Shown: piece by piece, positions 34,826 to 45,460 of the stretch
Layout of the letters: the number at the start of each line of letters is the position of its first letter
Numbering within the stretch: position 1 is the first letter of the stretch
NCBI RefSeq assembly: GCF_000282975.1
Contig: NZ_ALJC01000091.1
Location: 1-64,000, forward strand
Length of the DNA: 64,000 bases
Direction of reading: 5' to 3'
Source: Pseudomonas psychrophila HA-4
GTDB taxonomy: Bacteria; Pseudomonadota; Gammaproteobacteria; Pseudomonadales; Pseudomonadaceae
Made by a program: the position numbers and the translations under genes
The notes under the pieces: model-generated
What the model was told of the DNA's origin: nothing
The model's database searches: none
Seen by the model: only the letters and a program-made list of their open reading frames with translations

Positions 34826-36412
34826 ATGCGCCTCGCTGCTGCCCCCTTTTTGCTCACTTTGTGCCTAAGCCCGCTGGTTCAAGCGGCCACCTTGAGTGTG
34901 TGCACCGAGGCAAGCCCTGAAGGGTTCGATGTAGTGCAGTACAACTCGCTCACCACCACTAATGCCTCGGCTGATGTGCTGATGAATCGCTTGGTGGACT
35001 TTGACGCCCAAACCGCCAAGCTGGTGCCTAGCTTGGCGCAAAGCTGGTCAGTGTCACCTGACGGCCTTGTGTACGATTTCAAATTGCGCCCTGGGGTCAA
35101 GTTTCACAGTACCCCGTACTTCGCGCCCAGCCGTGAATTAAACGCCGATGACGTGCGTTTCAGCTTCGAGCGCATGCTTGACCCGGCCAACCCGTGGCAC
35201 AAGGTTGCGCAAAGCGGCTTCCCACATGCGCAGTCTCTGCAACTGCCCGAACTGATCAAAAAAATCGAAACCCCCGACCCGCTGACAGTACGTTTCACCC
35301 TCAGCCACCCGGACTCAACGTTCCTGCCCGCGTTGAGCATGGGCTTTGCGTCAATCTATTCAGCTGAGTATGCCGACAAACTGCTCAAGGCCGGCACACC
35401 CGAGCTGATGAACAGCCAGCCGATCGGCACCGGCCCCTTTGTCTTCACACGCTTCCAGAAAGACGCCGTAGTGCGCTACAAGGCCAACCCGGACTACTTC
35501 GCGGGCAAGCCGAACGTTGACGGGCTGATTTTTGCCATCACCCCTGACGCCAACGTGCGCCTGCAAAAGCTGCGTCGCAACGAATGCCAGATCGCGCTTT
35601 CACCCAAGCCGCTGGACGTCGATGCGGCGCTCAAGGACTCGACGCTTAAGGTCGCTCAAACCCCAGCCTTTATGACCGCATTTGTAGCGATCAACTCTCA
35701 ACACCCGCCGCTGGACAAGCCAGAGGTGCGTCAGGCGATCAATCTGGCCTTCGACAAAGACACTTACCTCAAGGCCGTGTTTGAAAACAGCGCACAGCCC
35801 GCCAACGGTATTTACCCAGCCAACACTTGGGGTTACGCCAAAGATTTGCCAGGCTATGCCCACGACCCGCAAAAAGCCCGCGAACTGCTGGCCAAGGCTG
35901 GCCTAAAAGACGGCTTTAAAACCACCATTTGGACGCGGCCCACGGGCAGCGTGCTGAACCCAAATCCAAGCTTGGGCGCACAATTGCTACAAGCTGACTT
36001 GGCGAAGATCGGGGTACAGGCCGAGATTAGGGTGATTGAGTGGGGCGAGTTGATTCGTCGCGCCAAAGCGGGCGAGCACGACCTGCTGTTTATGGGCTGG
36101 GCAGGGGATAACGGCGACCCGGACAACTTCCTCACCCCGCAGTTTTCGTGCGCGGCGGTTAAATCCGGGACCAACTTTGCGCGTTACTGCGACAAGACCC
36201 TCGACAGCCTGATAAGCCAAGGCAAGACCATCACCGATCAAAACAAACGCAGCGCGCTGTATCAAAAAGCTCAAGAGTTGATTCAGCAGCAGGCGTTGTG
36301 GCTACCTCTGGCTCATCCAACGGCCTACGCACTGACCGGTAAAGACGTACAGGGTTATCAGGTAAGCCCGTTTGGACGCCAGGATTTTTCGACGGTCAGC
36401 GTTAAGCCTTAA
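34826..36412 (+). CDS. Peptide/nickel-type ABC substrate-binding protein (DppA-like)
   Basis: A 528-residue periplasmic SBP_bac_5-family binding protein. The Sec signal is near residues 3-20 (cleavage near VQAAT), with the family pattern ASPEGFDVVQYNS and LTPQFSCAAVKSG. Members bind di- or oligopeptides, including heme-related ligands. The ATG at 34826 follows AAAGGA, while an in-frame TTG upstream does not. The matching permease and ATPase genes are not in this window, so the partner components must be elsewhere. Confidence 0.88.
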   Translation: MRLAAAPFLLTLCLSPLVQAATLSVCTEASPEGFDVVQYNSLTTTNASADVLMNRLVDFDAQTAKLVPSLAQSWSVSPDGLVYDFKLRPGVKFHSTPYFAPSRELNADDVRFSFERMLDPANPWHKVAQSGFPHAQSLQLPELIKKIETPDPLTVRFTLSHPDSTFLPALSMGFASIYSAEYADKLLKAGTPELMNSQPIGTGPFVFTRFQKDAVVRYKANPDYFAGKPNVDGLIFAITPDANVRLQKLRRNECQIALSPKPLDVDAALKDSTLKVAQTPAFMTAFVAINSQHPPLDKPEVRQAINLAFDKDTYLKAVFENSAQPANGIYPANTWGYAKDLPGYAHDPQKARELLAKAGLKDGFKTTIWTRPTGSVLNPNPSLGAQLLQADLAKIGVQAEIRVIEWGELIRRAKAGEHDLLFMGWAGDNGDPDNFLTPQFSCAAVKSGTNFARYCDKTLDSLISQGKTITDQNKRSALYQKAQELIQQQALWLPLAHPTAYALTGKDVQGYQVSPFGRQDFSTVSVKP

Positions 36413-36415
36413 GCG

Positions 36416-37090
36416 TCACATCCAGCCGTATTCGACCATTGACAGTGGTTCGCCATCACCCACGATAAAGTGATCCAGCACCCGCACTTCTATCAAGTCC
36501 AGCGCCTCGATGAGGCGCTGGGTCAGGGTGCGGTCGGCCTGGCTGGGTTCAGTAATGCCTGAAGGATGGTTGTGACAAAAAATAACTGCGGCGGCGTTGT
36601 GCGCGAGGGCGCGCTTGACCACTTGCCGAGGGTAAACACTGGCGCTGTCGATAGAGCCCCGGAACAGCACTTCAAAGGCCAGCATTCGATGTTTGGAGTC
36701 CATAAAAAGGCAACCAAACACCTCGTGCGGCTCGTGGCGCAGCAGCGATTTCAGATAGTCGCGAACCGCTTGCGGGCTCTCTAGCGCGGAGTCTCGACGC
36801 AAACGCTCGGCCAAGTGACGGCGCCCCATTTCTAGCACCGCTTGCAGTTGACTGAACTTGGCAGGGCCCAGTCCGAGTTGGCCGCAAAACGCATTCAAAT
36901 CGGCTTCCAACAAGGCCCTAAGGCTCCCGAACTCAGCCAGTAAATGCCGCGCCAAATCGACGGCACTCTTGCCTGAAACGCCCGTGCGCAGGAAGATCGC
37001 CAACAGCTCGGCATCTGAAAGACTGGCCGATCCCTGCTCTAAAAGTTTCTCGCGCGGTCGCTCGGCCGCGGGCCAATCTCTGATACTCAT
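36416..37090 (-). CDS. radC: RadC-family JAB/MPN domain protein
   Basis: A 224-residue protein with an N-terminal helix-hairpin-helix region and a C-terminal JAB/MPN domain. The metal-binding motif is HNHPSG with a downstream Asp (DRTLTQR). The family is annotated as DNA-repair related, but its role is unsettled. The ATG at 37090 ([12 protein letters not shown]) is chosen; an upstream start would add thirteen residues. It is divergent from coaBC. Confidence 0.9.
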   Translation of the reverse strand: MSIRDWPAAERPREKLLEQGSASLSDAELLAIFLRTGVSGKSAVDLARHLLAEFGSLRALLEADLNAFCGQLGLGPAKFSQLQAVLEMGRRHLAERLRRDSALESPQAVRDYLKSLLRHEPHEVFGCLFMDSKHRMLAFEVLFRGSIDSASVYPRQVVKRALAHNAAAVIFCHNHPSGITEPSQADRTLTQRLIEALDLIEVRVLDHFIVGDGEPLSMVEYGWM

Positions 37091-37212
37091 AACACCTCCG
37101 TGTGTGGGTGCGCCGCTGTTCCGTAGCAAGCGCTGTGTTATCTTAGCCCATCATTTTTGCGTGGCATTTGGCCATTTTCCGCGCAGTCATCATCGAACTA
37201 GAAGGCAGGCCT

Positions 37213-38421
37213 ATGCAGCGGCTGTATCGAAAACGCATTGTTTTGGGCGTCGGCGGCGGCATTGCTGCTTATAAGAGTGCAGAGCTGGTTCGCCGTCTGC
37301 TGGACCAAGGCGCTGAAGTACGCGTTGTCATGACTCGGGGCGGCAGTGAGTTCATCACCCCTCTGACCATGCAAGCGTTGTCGGGGCACCCCGTTCATCT
37401 GGATTTGCTCGACCCGGCAGCCGAAGCGGCCATGGGCCACATTGAGCTGGCCAAGTGGGCCGACCTGGTGCTGATTGCACCTGCGACCGCTGACTTGATC
37501 GCCCGCCTAGCCCAAGGCCTGGCTAATGATTTGCTGACCACGCTGGTGTTGGCCACGGACGCGACGGTCGCCATTGCGCCCGCCATGAACCAGGCCATGT
37601 GGCGGGACCCGGCCACTCAAGCCAACACACAATTACTCGAAAGCCGTGGCCTCAAGGTCTTTGGCCCGGCCTCCGGCAGCCAGGCCTGTGGCGACGTGGG
37701 CTTGGGTCGCATGCTCGAAGCCAATGATTTGGTGCAGTGTGCTGCCGAGTGTTTCCAGCGTCAGGTATTGACCGGCAAACACGTGCTAATCACCGCGGGG
37801 CCGACCCAAGAAAACATCGACCCGGTGCGCTACATCACCAACCACAGTTCCGGGAAAATGGGCTTTGCTCTGGCCGAAGCGGCGGTTGAAGCGGGCGCCC
37901 GTGTGACCTTGATTACCGGCCCCGTGCATTTGCCGACGCCAGACCGTGTAAGCCGTATCGACGTGGTCAGCGCCCGCGACATGCTCGCCGCGTGTGAAGC
38001 GGCGATTCCGTGTGACATCTTTATTGCTTCGGCAGCGGTTGCGGATTACCGCCCGGAAGTCGTTGCGCCACAAAAGCTCAAGAAAGACCCGACCAAGGGA
38101 GACGGCTTGTTGCTACAAATGGTCCGTAACCCAGACATTCTGGCCACCATTGCTACGCGCCCAGACCGTCCTTTTAGTGTCGGCTTTGCCGCAGAGACCG
38201 AGCACTTGCTCGATTACGCGGCGCGCAAACTCAAAGATAAAAACCTCGACCTGATTGTGGCCAACGATGTGGCTAACCCCAGCATCGGTTTCAACAGCGA
38301 AGAGAATGCGTGCAGCGTGATTGACCGCGACCTGCACGCCACCGTATTTGCCCAGACCAGCAAGGGCAAGATTGCCCGCCAGTTGATCACTTTTATCGCC
38401 GAACGTCTGAACCAGGTTTAA
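37213..38421 (+). CDS. coaBC: Bifunctional CoaBC (phosphopantothenoylcysteine synthetase/decarboxylase)
   Basis: A 402-residue bifunctional enzyme of coenzyme A synthesis. The N-terminal FMN-dependent decarboxylase (CoaC) has GGIAAYK, a His in [12 protein letters not shown] and the PAMNQAMW motif. The C-terminal synthetase (CoaB) has the [18 protein letters not shown] and KLKKDP (catalytic Lys) motifs. Full length. The stop lies 5 nt before dut, forming a coaBC-dut operon. Confidence 0.96.
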   Translation: MQRLYRKRIVLGVGGGIAAYKSAELVRRLLDQGAEVRVVMTRGGSEFITPLTMQALSGHPVHLDLLDPAAEAAMGHIELAKWADLVLIAPATADLIARLAQGLANDLLTTLVLATDATVAIAPAMNQAMWRDPATQANTQLLESRGLKVFGPASGSQACGDVGLGRMLEANDLVQCAAECFQRQVLTGKHVLITAGPTQENIDPVRYITNHSSGKMGFALAEAAVEAGARVTLITGPVHLPTPDRVSRIDVVSARDMLAACEAAIPCDIFIASAAVADYRPEVVAPQKLKKDPTKGDGLLLQMVRNPDILATIATRPDRPFSVGFAAETEHLLDYAARKLKDKNLDLIVANDVANPSIGFNSEENACSVIDRDLHATVFAQTSKGKIARQLITFIAERLNQV

Positions 38422-38426
38422 CTCGT

Positions 38427-38882
38427 ATGCACGCTTTGCAAGCCAAAATCCTTGATCCACGCATTGGCAGCGAATTCCCGCTGCCGCAATACGCCACACC
38501 CGGCTCCGCGGGCCTTGACCTGCGCGCCATGCTGAAAGAAGACACCGTTCTTGAGCCAGGCCAAACCGTGCTGATCCCGACCGGTCTGTCGGTGTACATC
38601 GGCGATCCGGGCCTTGCCGCACTGATCCTGCCGCGTTCGGGCCTGGGCCATAAGCACGGGATCGTGCTGGGCAATCTGGTCGGCCTGATCGACTCCGATT
38701 ACCAGGGCGAGTTGATGGTGTCGTGCTGGAACCGTGGCCAAACCGCATTCAACATCACCATCGGCGAGCGCATTGCTCAGTTGGTGCTGGTACCCGTGGT
38801 GCAAGCGCACTTTGAGCTGGTTGAAACGTTCGACGAAAGCCAGCGTGGCGCTGGTGGTTTCGGTCACTCCGGCAGTCTCTGA
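38427..38882 (+). CDS. dut: dUTP diphosphatase Dut
   Basis: A 151-residue trimeric dUTPase. The five family motifs are all present: [38 protein letters not shown] and the C-terminal [10 protein letters not shown] arm. It hydrolyses dUTP to dUMP, keeping uracil out of DNA. It follows coaBC by 5 nt. Confidence 0.97.
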   Translation: MHALQAKILDPRIGSEFPLPQYATPGSAGLDLRAMLKEDTVLEPGQTVLIPTGLSVYIGDPGLAALILPRSGLGHKHGIVLGNLVGLIDSDYQGELMVSCWNRGQTAFNITIGERIAQLVLVPVVQAHFELVETFDESQRGAGGFGHSGSL

Positions 38883-39030
38883 TTGGCAGCATCAGGTCAG
38901 GCGCCCTGCCTGACCTAAACCGTTAGCGTGGTAATTCAGGATGAAGCTCGCGCAAATGTTTCTACCCCTTTCTTCGTCTAAACCGATAGCGGCCTTACGC
39001 CGTATGTTCGCTGATGCCAGTTGGCCTCAC

Positions 39031-39057
39031 GAACTCGCACGTCTAAATACCGTCCAA
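39031..39057 (+). promoter_or_regulatory. Candidate AlgU/sigma-22 promoter upstream of algC
   Basis: GAACTC is followed after 16 nt by TCCAA. The AlgU consensus is GAACTT-N16/17-TCTGA, with TCCAA variants known. The expected start is near 39064, giving a leader of about 122 nt before the algC ATG. The match is moderate and needs mapping. It lies in the 303-nt gap between dut and algC, which holds no convincing gene. Confidence 0.4.
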
Positions 39058-39185
39058 ACGCTCAATTTGTACTCGACCGCAGCCCCTCGATCGGTGATTG
39101 TTTGCCCTAGGCCAACGTCAATTTTCGTGTGCGTGACCGCGTCAGCCCGTCCCCTAAAATCCTTGAGAGTGGAGTCCCCCCTGTA

Positions 39186-40583
39186 ATGAGCAGCCCAGCT
39201 TCGGTCGCACCCAAATTCCCTGACACCATTTTTCGCGCCTATGACATTCGCGGCGTTGTGCCGGAAACCTTGACCGCTGAAACCGCTTACTGGATTGGCC
39301 GCGCCATTGGCTCCGAAAGCCTGGCCAAGGGCGAGCCCCATGTATCGGTGGGCCGCGACGGCCGTTTGTCAGGCCCGGCGCTGGTTGAGCGCTTGATCCA
39401 AGGCGTTGCCGACAGCGGTTGTCAGGTCAGCGATGTGGGCTTGGTGCCAACCCCTGCGCTGTATTACGCAGCCAACGTGTTGGCGGGCAAGTCGGGCGTG
39501 ATGCTCACCGGTAGCCATAACCCGTCGAACTACAACGGTTTCAAAATCGTGATCGCCGGTGACACCCTGGCCAACGAGCAGATTCAGGCGCTGCACACGC
39601 GCCTCAAAACCAATGACCTGACGTGGGGCGAAGGCAGCATCGAGCGCGTTGATATTTTGTCGCGCTACGCCGATGAAATTATCAAAGACATCACCCTGGC
39701 CAAGAAGCTCAAGGTAGTGGTCGACTGCGGTAACGGCGCTGCCGGTGTGATTGCACCGCAACTGCTTGAAGCACTGGGTTGTGAGGTGATTCCGTTGTTC
39801 TGCGAGGTGGATGGCAACTTCCCGAACCACCACCCGGATCCGGGCAAACCTGAAAACCTGGTAGACCTGATCGCCAAGGTCAAAGAAACCAACGCCGACC
39901 TGGGCCTGGCTTTCGACGGCGACGGCGACCGCGTAGGCGTGGTAACCAACACCGGCACCATGGTATTCCCGGACCGCTTGCTGATGCTGTTCGCCCAGGA
40001 CGTACTGGTGCGCAACCCGGCCGCCGAGATCATCTTCGATGTGAAGTGCACCCGCCGCCTGACCCCACTGATCAAGGAATACGGTGGCCGCCCATTGATG
40101 TGGAAGACCGGTCATTCGTTAATCAAGAAGAAAATGAAAGAAACCGGTGCCTTGCTGGCCGGTGAAATGAGCGGGCATATCTTTTTCAAAGAGCGCTGGT
40201 TCGGTTTTGATGACGGCATTTACAGCGCTGCACGCCTGCTGGAAATCCTCAGCAAGCAGCAGCAAACTGCTGAAGAGCTGTTTGAGACCTTCCCGAACGA
40301 TATTTCTACGCCAGAGATCAATATCGATGTGACGGATGAGAGCAAATTCAGCATCATTGACGCTCTGCACGACGCCCAATGGGGTGAGACCGCCGAGCTG
40401 ACGTCGATTGACGGCGTGCGCGTCGACTATCCACATGGCTGGGGCCTAGTTCGCGCATCCAACACCACACCGGTGCTGGTGCTGCGATTCGAGGCTGACA
40501 CCGAGGCCGAACTGCAACGCATCAAGGATGTCTTCCACGCTCAACTCAAGCGTGTGGCACCTGATCTCCAACTACCGTTTTGA
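39186..40583 (+). CDS. algC: Phosphomannomutase/phosphoglucomutase AlgC
   Basis: A 465-residue alpha-D-phosphohexomutase supplying mannose-1-P and glucose-1-P for alginate, LPS and other polysaccharides. The phosphoserine loop is TGSHNPSNYNG, the metal loop DGDGDRVG, and the sugar-binding loop GEMSGHIFF. The ATG at 39186 gives the classical length. P. aeruginosa algC is annotated in some releases with an additional long N-terminal membrane region; here only 303 nt separate it from dut, so no such extension exists. In P. aeruginosa ErsA represses algC translation. Confidence 0.95.
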   Translation: MSSPASVAPKFPDTIFRAYDIRGVVPETLTAETAYWIGRAIGSESLAKGEPHVSVGRDGRLSGPALVERLIQGVADSGCQVSDVGLVPTPALYYAANVLAGKSGVMLTGSHNPSNYNGFKIVIAGDTLANEQIQALHTRLKTNDLTWGEGSIERVDILSRYADEIIKDITLAKKLKVVVDCGNGAAGVIAPQLLEALGCEVIPLFCEVDGNFPNHHPDPGKPENLVDLIAKVKETNADLGLAFDGDGDRVGVVTNTGTMVFPDRLLMLFAQDVLVRNPAAEIIFDVKCTRRLTPLIKEYGGRPLMWKTGHSLIKKKMKETGALLAGEMSGHIFFKERWFGFDDGIYSAARLLEILSKQQQTAEELFETFPNDISTPEINIDVTDESKFSIIDALHDAQWGETAELTSIDGVRVDYPHGWGLVRASNTTPVLVLRFEADTEAELQRIKDVFHAQLKRVAPDLQLPF

Positions 40584-40608
40584 TCGACTTGTTTTACCGG
40601 AGCCCTGA

Positions 40609-41517
<909 letters not shown>

Positions 41518-41526
41518 GCCGACTCC

Positions 41527-41570
41527 AAAAAAAGATCCCGCCCGGAGCTTCCGGGCGGGATCTTTTTTTT
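41527..41570. terminator. Bidirectional terminator between argB and pyrE
   Basis: A very strong stem (AAAAAAAGATCCCGCCCGG / CCGGGCGGGATCTTTTTTT) with a 5-nt loop, flanked by A and T runs. It serves both convergent genes. Confidence 0.95.
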
Positions 41571-41589
41571 AGGCCTTCTTTACGGGGTG

Positions 41590-42231
41590 TTAAATCCCGT
41601 ATTGCGCCCGATAGGCTTCAACGGCAGGCAGGTACTGCTTTAGCGTGTCGTCTTCGGCCAAGAATTGCAGTACTTGGTTCAAGGACACGATGCTGACCAC
41701 CGGAATACCGAAATCGCGCTCCACTTCTTGAATAGCCGACAGCTCGCCATTGCCGCGCTCTTGGCGGTTCAAGGCAATCAGCACGCCTGCAGCTTTTGCG
41801 CTCTGGGCCTGAATGATCTGCATGACTTCACGGATGGCCGTGCCAGCAGTGATCACGTCGTCGATGATCAAAATCTCACCTTCGAGTGGCGAACCCACCA
41901 GGCTGCCACCTTCGCCGTGAGCCTTGGCTTCTTTGCGGTTAAAGCACCACGGCACATCGCGCTCATGGTGTTCAGCCAGCGCAACAGCTGTGGTCGCGGC
42001 CAAAGGAATACCTTTGTAAGCAGGGCCAAACAGCACGTCGAAAGGAATGCCGCTGTCGACGATGGCGGCAGCGTAGAAACGCCCCAACTGAGCCAGCGCA
42101 GAGCCTGTGTTGAACAGACCGGCATTGAAGAAGTAAGGACTTGTACGCCCGGACTTCAGGGTGAACTCACCGAAGCGCAAAACGCCGCGATCGATGGCAA
42201 AACGGATGAAGTCGCGCTGATACGCTTGCAT
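41590..42231 (-). CDS. pyrE: Orotate phosphoribosyltransferase PyrE
   Basis: A 213-residue enzyme converting orotate and PRPP to orotidine 5'-phosphate in pyrimidine synthesis. The PRPP-binding motif is [14 protein letters not shown]. The usual Pseudomonas start is MQAYQRDF at 42231; an upstream start would add seven residues. It is divergent from crc with an 82-nt gap. Confidence 0.96.
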   Translation of the reverse strand: MQAYQRDFIRFAIDRGVLRFGEFTLKSGRTSPYFFNAGLFNTGSALAQLGRFYAAAIVDSGIPFDVLFGPAYKGIPLAATTAVALAEHHERDVPWCFNRKEAKAHGEGGSLVGSPLEGEILIIDDVITAGTAIREVMQIIQAQSAKAAGVLIALNRQERGNGELSAIQEVERDFGIPVVSIVSLNQVLQFLAEDDTLKQYLPAVEAYRAQYGI

Positions 42232-42313
42232 GAAAAAGGCCCCAGATACCACGGATTTAGCTAAATAGTAAGACGGCGTGTATCATACACGCACGTGATT
42301 TTTGGGGCCATTT

Positions 42314-43093
42314 ATGCGGATCATCAGTGTGAACGTCAATGGTATTCAGACGGCAGTCGAGCGCGGTTTGCTCAGTTGGCTGCAAGCTCAGAATGCCGAC
42401 GTTATCTGCCTGCAGGACACCCGCGCCTCCGCCTTTGAACTGGACGATCCAGCCTACCAGCTGGATGGCTACTTTCTTTATGCCTGCGAAGCTGAAGTCC
42501 CTGCCCAAGGCGGCGTGGCTTTGTACTCGCGGTTGCAACCGAAAGCAGTCATCACTGGGCTGGGCTTCGAGACGGCCGATCGCTACGGGCGCTACCTGCA
42601 AGCCGATTTCGATAAGGTAAGCATCGCGACCTTACTGCTCCCTTCGGGGCAGAATGGCGATGAAGACTTGAACCAGAAGTTCAAGCTAATGGACGATTTT
42701 GCACGCTACCTGGATAAGCAGCGTCGCAAGCGTCGCGAGTACATTTACTGCGGCTCTTTGTATGTGGCGCAGCAAAAACTCGACATTAAAAACTGGCGTG
42801 ACAGCCAGCAATCTCCTGGTTTCCTGGCGCCTGAGCGGGCCTGGATGGATGAGATCGTCGGCAGCATGGGCTATGTCGATGCCCTGCGTGAAGTTAGTCG
42901 TGAGGGCGATCAGTACAGCTGGTGGCCGGACAACGAACAGGCCGAGATGCTGAATCTGGGCTGGCGTTTCGACTACCAATTGTTGACCCCGGGCTTGCGC
43001 CGCTTTGTACGCAGCGCTCGCTTGCCGCGTCAGCCACGTTTCTCGCAACATGCGCCGTTGATCGTGGACTACGACTGGACACTGACTATCTAA
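42314..43093 (+). CDS. crc: Catabolite repression control protein Crc
   Basis: A 259-residue EEP-fold protein that, with Hfq, represses translation of catabolic mRNAs in Pseudomonas. The sequence carries MRIISVNVNG, CLQDTRA and the C-terminal FSQHAPLIVDYDW. It lies in its usual place beside pyrE. It has the EEP fold but is not known to act as a nuclease. The ATG at 42314 gives the standard length. A terminator follows. Confidence 0.95.
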   Translation: MRIISVNVNGIQTAVERGLLSWLQAQNADVICLQDTRASAFELDDPAYQLDGYFLYACEAEVPAQGGVALYSRLQPKAVITGLGFETADRYGRYLQADFDKVSIATLLLPSGQNGDEDLNQKFKLMDDFARYLDKQRRKRREYIYCGSLYVAQQKLDIKNWRDSQQSPGFLAPERAWMDEIVGSMGYVDALREVSREGDQYSWWPDNEQAEMLNLGWRFDYQLLTPGLRRFVRSARLPRQPRFSQHAPLIVDYDWTLTI

Positions 43094-43111
43094 GTGTTTT
43101 TTCGTAGTTAT

Positions 43112-43149
43112 AAAAAATGCCCGTATCCCACGATACGGGCATTTTTTTT
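43112..43149. terminator. Bidirectional terminator after crc
   Basis: AAAAAATGCCCGTATC / GATACGGGCATTTTTT, a 16-bp perfect stem with a 3-4 nt loop. It serves crc and the convergent AraC-family gene. Confidence 0.95.
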
Positions 43150-43156
43150 GCGGCGG

Positions 43157-44095
43157 CTAAGCCTGCAAATGCAGTGCCCGGCGCAGCATTTGGGGTGGCT
43201 GGCCAAAGGCGCGTATGAAGGCTCGACGCATGCGCTCCGGGTCGCCGAAGCCGCTCTCGCGCGCCACGCTGTCGATGCTGTGGGCACCCGATTCAAGCAT
43301 CATGCGAGCCACCTCAAGGCGCAGGTTTTCGATGGCTTTGGCCGGGGACTGGCCCGTCTCGGTGCGAAATAAACGACTGAATTGGCGAGGGCTCAAATGG
43401 GCGACCTCGGCCAATTGCTCGACTGACAACTCTTCGCGCAAGTGCTCCTTGGCGTAGGCCAGCGCTGTTTGCACGCGGTCAGACTTTGGCGCAAGTTCCA
43501 ATAAGGCGGAGAACTGCGATTGCCCACCCGCACGGCGATGGTAGACCACCAGTTTTCTGGCTACAGCGCGCGCCACTTCCACGCCCAAATCCTGCTCAAC
43601 TAAGGCCAATGCCAAATCAATACTGGCCGTCATGCCCGCGCTGGTCCACAGCTTGCCGTCTACCGTGAAGATGCAGTCTTCTTCCAACTTAACCCTGGGA
43701 AAAGCCTCGCGAAAGGTGCGGGCGTGAAACCAATGCGTGGTTGCTTTGCGGCCATCCAGCAAACCTGCGGCAGCCAGCAGAAATGACCCGGTACAGGCTG
43801 AGGCCAGGCGGCGCGACGTGGTCAGGGCGCTCTGCAAAAAAGGGATCAACCCCGGCGTGGGCTTTATCAATTCGTTATCGCCCAGCACCAGCACCGTGTC
43901 GTAGCTGCGCTGCCCAAATGCTTGCGTCTCGACGCTAAACCCCATGGAGCTTGGTACCAAGCCGCCATGCTCAGAGATCAAATCCACTCGATAGAACGAT
44001 TGCCCGCTAAACAGGTTGGCAAACTCAAAGACAGTGCTGTTGGACAGGCAAAGCATCTGAAAGCCAGGCGAGAGGAGAATACCGATGGTGACCAT
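43157..44095 (-). CDS. GlxA-type AraC-family regulator (DJ-1/PfpI domain)
   Basis: A 312-residue regulator with an N-terminal DJ-1/PfpI-like domain (about residues 1-180, SACTGSFLLAAAGLLDG) and a C-terminal AraC HTH pair (LSVEQLAEVAHLSPRQFSRLFRTETG, then SVARESGFGDPERMRRAFIRAFGQPP). Members such as CdhR, GbdR and ArgR-type regulators control amine and amino-acid catabolism; the ligand here is unknown. I prefer the second ATG at 44095, which is spaced correctly from AGGA, to the one at 44101. It is divergent from the SDR gene, which it may regulate. Confidence 0.85.
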   Translation of the reverse strand: MVTIGILLSPGFQMLCLSNSTVFEFANLFSGQSFYRVDLISEHGGLVPSSMGFSVETQAFGQRSYDTVLVLGDNELIKPTPGLIPFLQSALTTSRRLASACTGSFLLAAAGLLDGRKATTHWFHARTFREAFPRVKLEEDCIFTVDGKLWTSAGMTASIDLALALVEQDLGVEVARAVARKLVVYHRRAGGQSQFSALLELAPKSDRVQTALAYAKEHLREELSVEQLAEVAHLSPRQFSRLFRTETGQSPAKAIENLRLEVARMMLESGAHSIDSVARESGFGDPERMRRAFIRAFGQPPQMLRRALHLQA

Positions 44096-44204
44096 GAGCA
44101 TGTCCTGAAAGGTGGGATATATGGCGTTGAAGCCAGCACCATAGGCTCATAACCTGAATCCTAACAAGGCCGACTCCTTACACGGCCATTTTGGAGCAAG
44201 CGTT

Positions 44205-45005
44205 ATGAGTGAACACAAAGGCTATGCGCTGATTACGGGCGCTTCCTCGGGGATTGGTGCGGTGTATGCCGATCGTTTGGCGCAGCAAGGCTATGACCTG
44301 ATTCTAGTAGCCCGTAACGAGCAGCGTCTGGAAGGTTTGGCAGCCCGGTTGATCTCGCAAACCCGGCGCGATGTTCAGGTGGTGGTCGCTGACCTTAACC
44401 AGCCGCATGATTTGGCGCGTGTCGCCGCCCTTTTGCAAGACGACAAGCGCATCAGCCTGTTGGTTAACAACGCGGGTGTGGGGGCGGGGGCCACGTTGCT
44501 GGAGTCTTCTGCTGAAGCAATGGACGCGATGATTTTGCTCAACGTGCTGGCGCTGACGCGTCTGGCAAAAGCCGCCGCCGGCAACTTCGTTGAACAGGGG
44601 CGCGGCACGATCATCAATATCGCCTCAGTCGTTGCCGTGGCGCCAACCTTATTGAATGGCGTATACGGCGGCACCAAAGCGTACGTGCTGGCCTTCAGTG
44701 AATCGCTGCAGCATGAACTCAGTGATAAAGGGGTAAACGTACAAGTCGTTCTGCCGGGTGCGACGGCAACCGGTTTTTTTGAGGTGGCCGGCTTATCGGT
44801 GAATGCCTTACCGAAGACGATGGTCATGACCACAGAAAATCTAGTCGATGCCGCGTTGGCAGGCTTGGCCCAAGGTGAGCCTGTGACCGTGCCGTCTTTG
44901 CCGGACAGCGCGGATTGGGCGGCCTTTGATGCGGCGCGCAAAGCGCTGGTCCCCAACCTTTCTCGCCGTGAACCCGCAGCCCGCTACGGCGTGACAGCCG
45001 CCTGA
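44205..45005 (+). CDS. Short-chain dehydrogenase/reductase
   Basis: A 266-residue classical SDR. The NAD(P)-binding motif is TGASSGIGAVYADRL, the structural motif NNAGVG and the catalytic YGGTK (YxxxK). The substrate is unknown. It is divergent from the GlxA-type regulator with a 109-nt gap and is monocistronic. Confidence 0.87.
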   Translation: MSEHKGYALITGASSGIGAVYADRLAQQGYDLILVARNEQRLEGLAARLISQTRRDVQVVVADLNQPHDLARVAALLQDDKRISLLVNNAGVGAGATLLESSAEAMDAMILLNVLALTRLAKAAAGNFVEQGRGTIINIASVVAVAPTLLNGVYGGTKAYVLAFSESLQHELSDKGVNVQVVLPGATATGFFEVAGLSVNALPKTMVMTTENLVDAALAGLAQGEPVTVPSLPDSADWAAFDAARKALVPNLSRREPAARYGVTAA

Positions 45006-45012
45006 CCAACCC

Positions 45013-45074
45013 TGTGGAGCTAGCTTGCCTCACGATCTTTTGATCGTTTAAAAAATCGCGAGGCCAGTCTGTGG
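45013..45074. repeat. Palindromic element with 'gatcttttgatc' core
   Basis: Imperfect arms (TGTGGAGCTAGCTTGCCTCACGATCTTTT and AAAAAATCGCGAGGCCAGTCTGTGG) form an inverted repeat about 62 nt long. Same family as 22425 and 51701. Confidence 0.7.
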
Positions 45075-45075
45075 C

Positions 45076-45444
45076 TTACTTGATTGGCCGCCAAGTGAAG
45101 GGGTAGCGGTAGGCCACCCCGTCATTGGCTTTGACCCCGGCAATCACCACCAGCACCACGGCGCCGATAAAGAGCAGGCCGAGCAAGACGAAGCCAATCA
45201 GTACAAACATCAGCACGTAGCAAATGGCCGAAGCAATCGCCACGGTGATCTGAAAGTTAAGCGACTCCTTGCCCTGTTCGTCGATAAAGGGATCGCTCTC
45301 GCGCTTAAGCTGCCAAATGATCAGCGGCCCAATCAGGTTACCAAACGGAAACCACATCCCCAGAAACGCCGCAAAGTGACAGAACATCGCCCATTGACGA
45401 GCTTCACGGCTCGGCTTGGGGGTTGAAAGGTCTGACTCAGTCAT
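45076..45444 (-). CDS. DUF4870-domain membrane protein
   Basis: A 122-residue protein with three to four hydrophobic segments and the DUF4870/Tic20-like pattern (CHFAAFLGMWFPFGNLIGPLIIWQLKR, SLNFQITVAIAS). The function is unknown. The start at 45444 is supported by a GGGAG site 8 nt upstream. It lies 16 nt after rph, probably on the same transcript. Confidence 0.85.
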   Translation of the reverse strand: MTESDLSTPKPSREARQWAMFCHFAAFLGMWFPFGNLIGPLIIWQLKRESDPFIDEQGKESLNFQITVAIASAICYVLMFVLIGFVLLGLLFIGAVVLVVIAGVKANDGVAYRYPFTWRPIK

Positions 45445-45460
45445 GGCGTTCTCCCGTCGA

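Noticed and set aside
38941..39186. 81-codon frame before algC
   Set aside because: Overlaps the algC start and the candidate promoter, no domain; kept only as a possible remnant in the findings.
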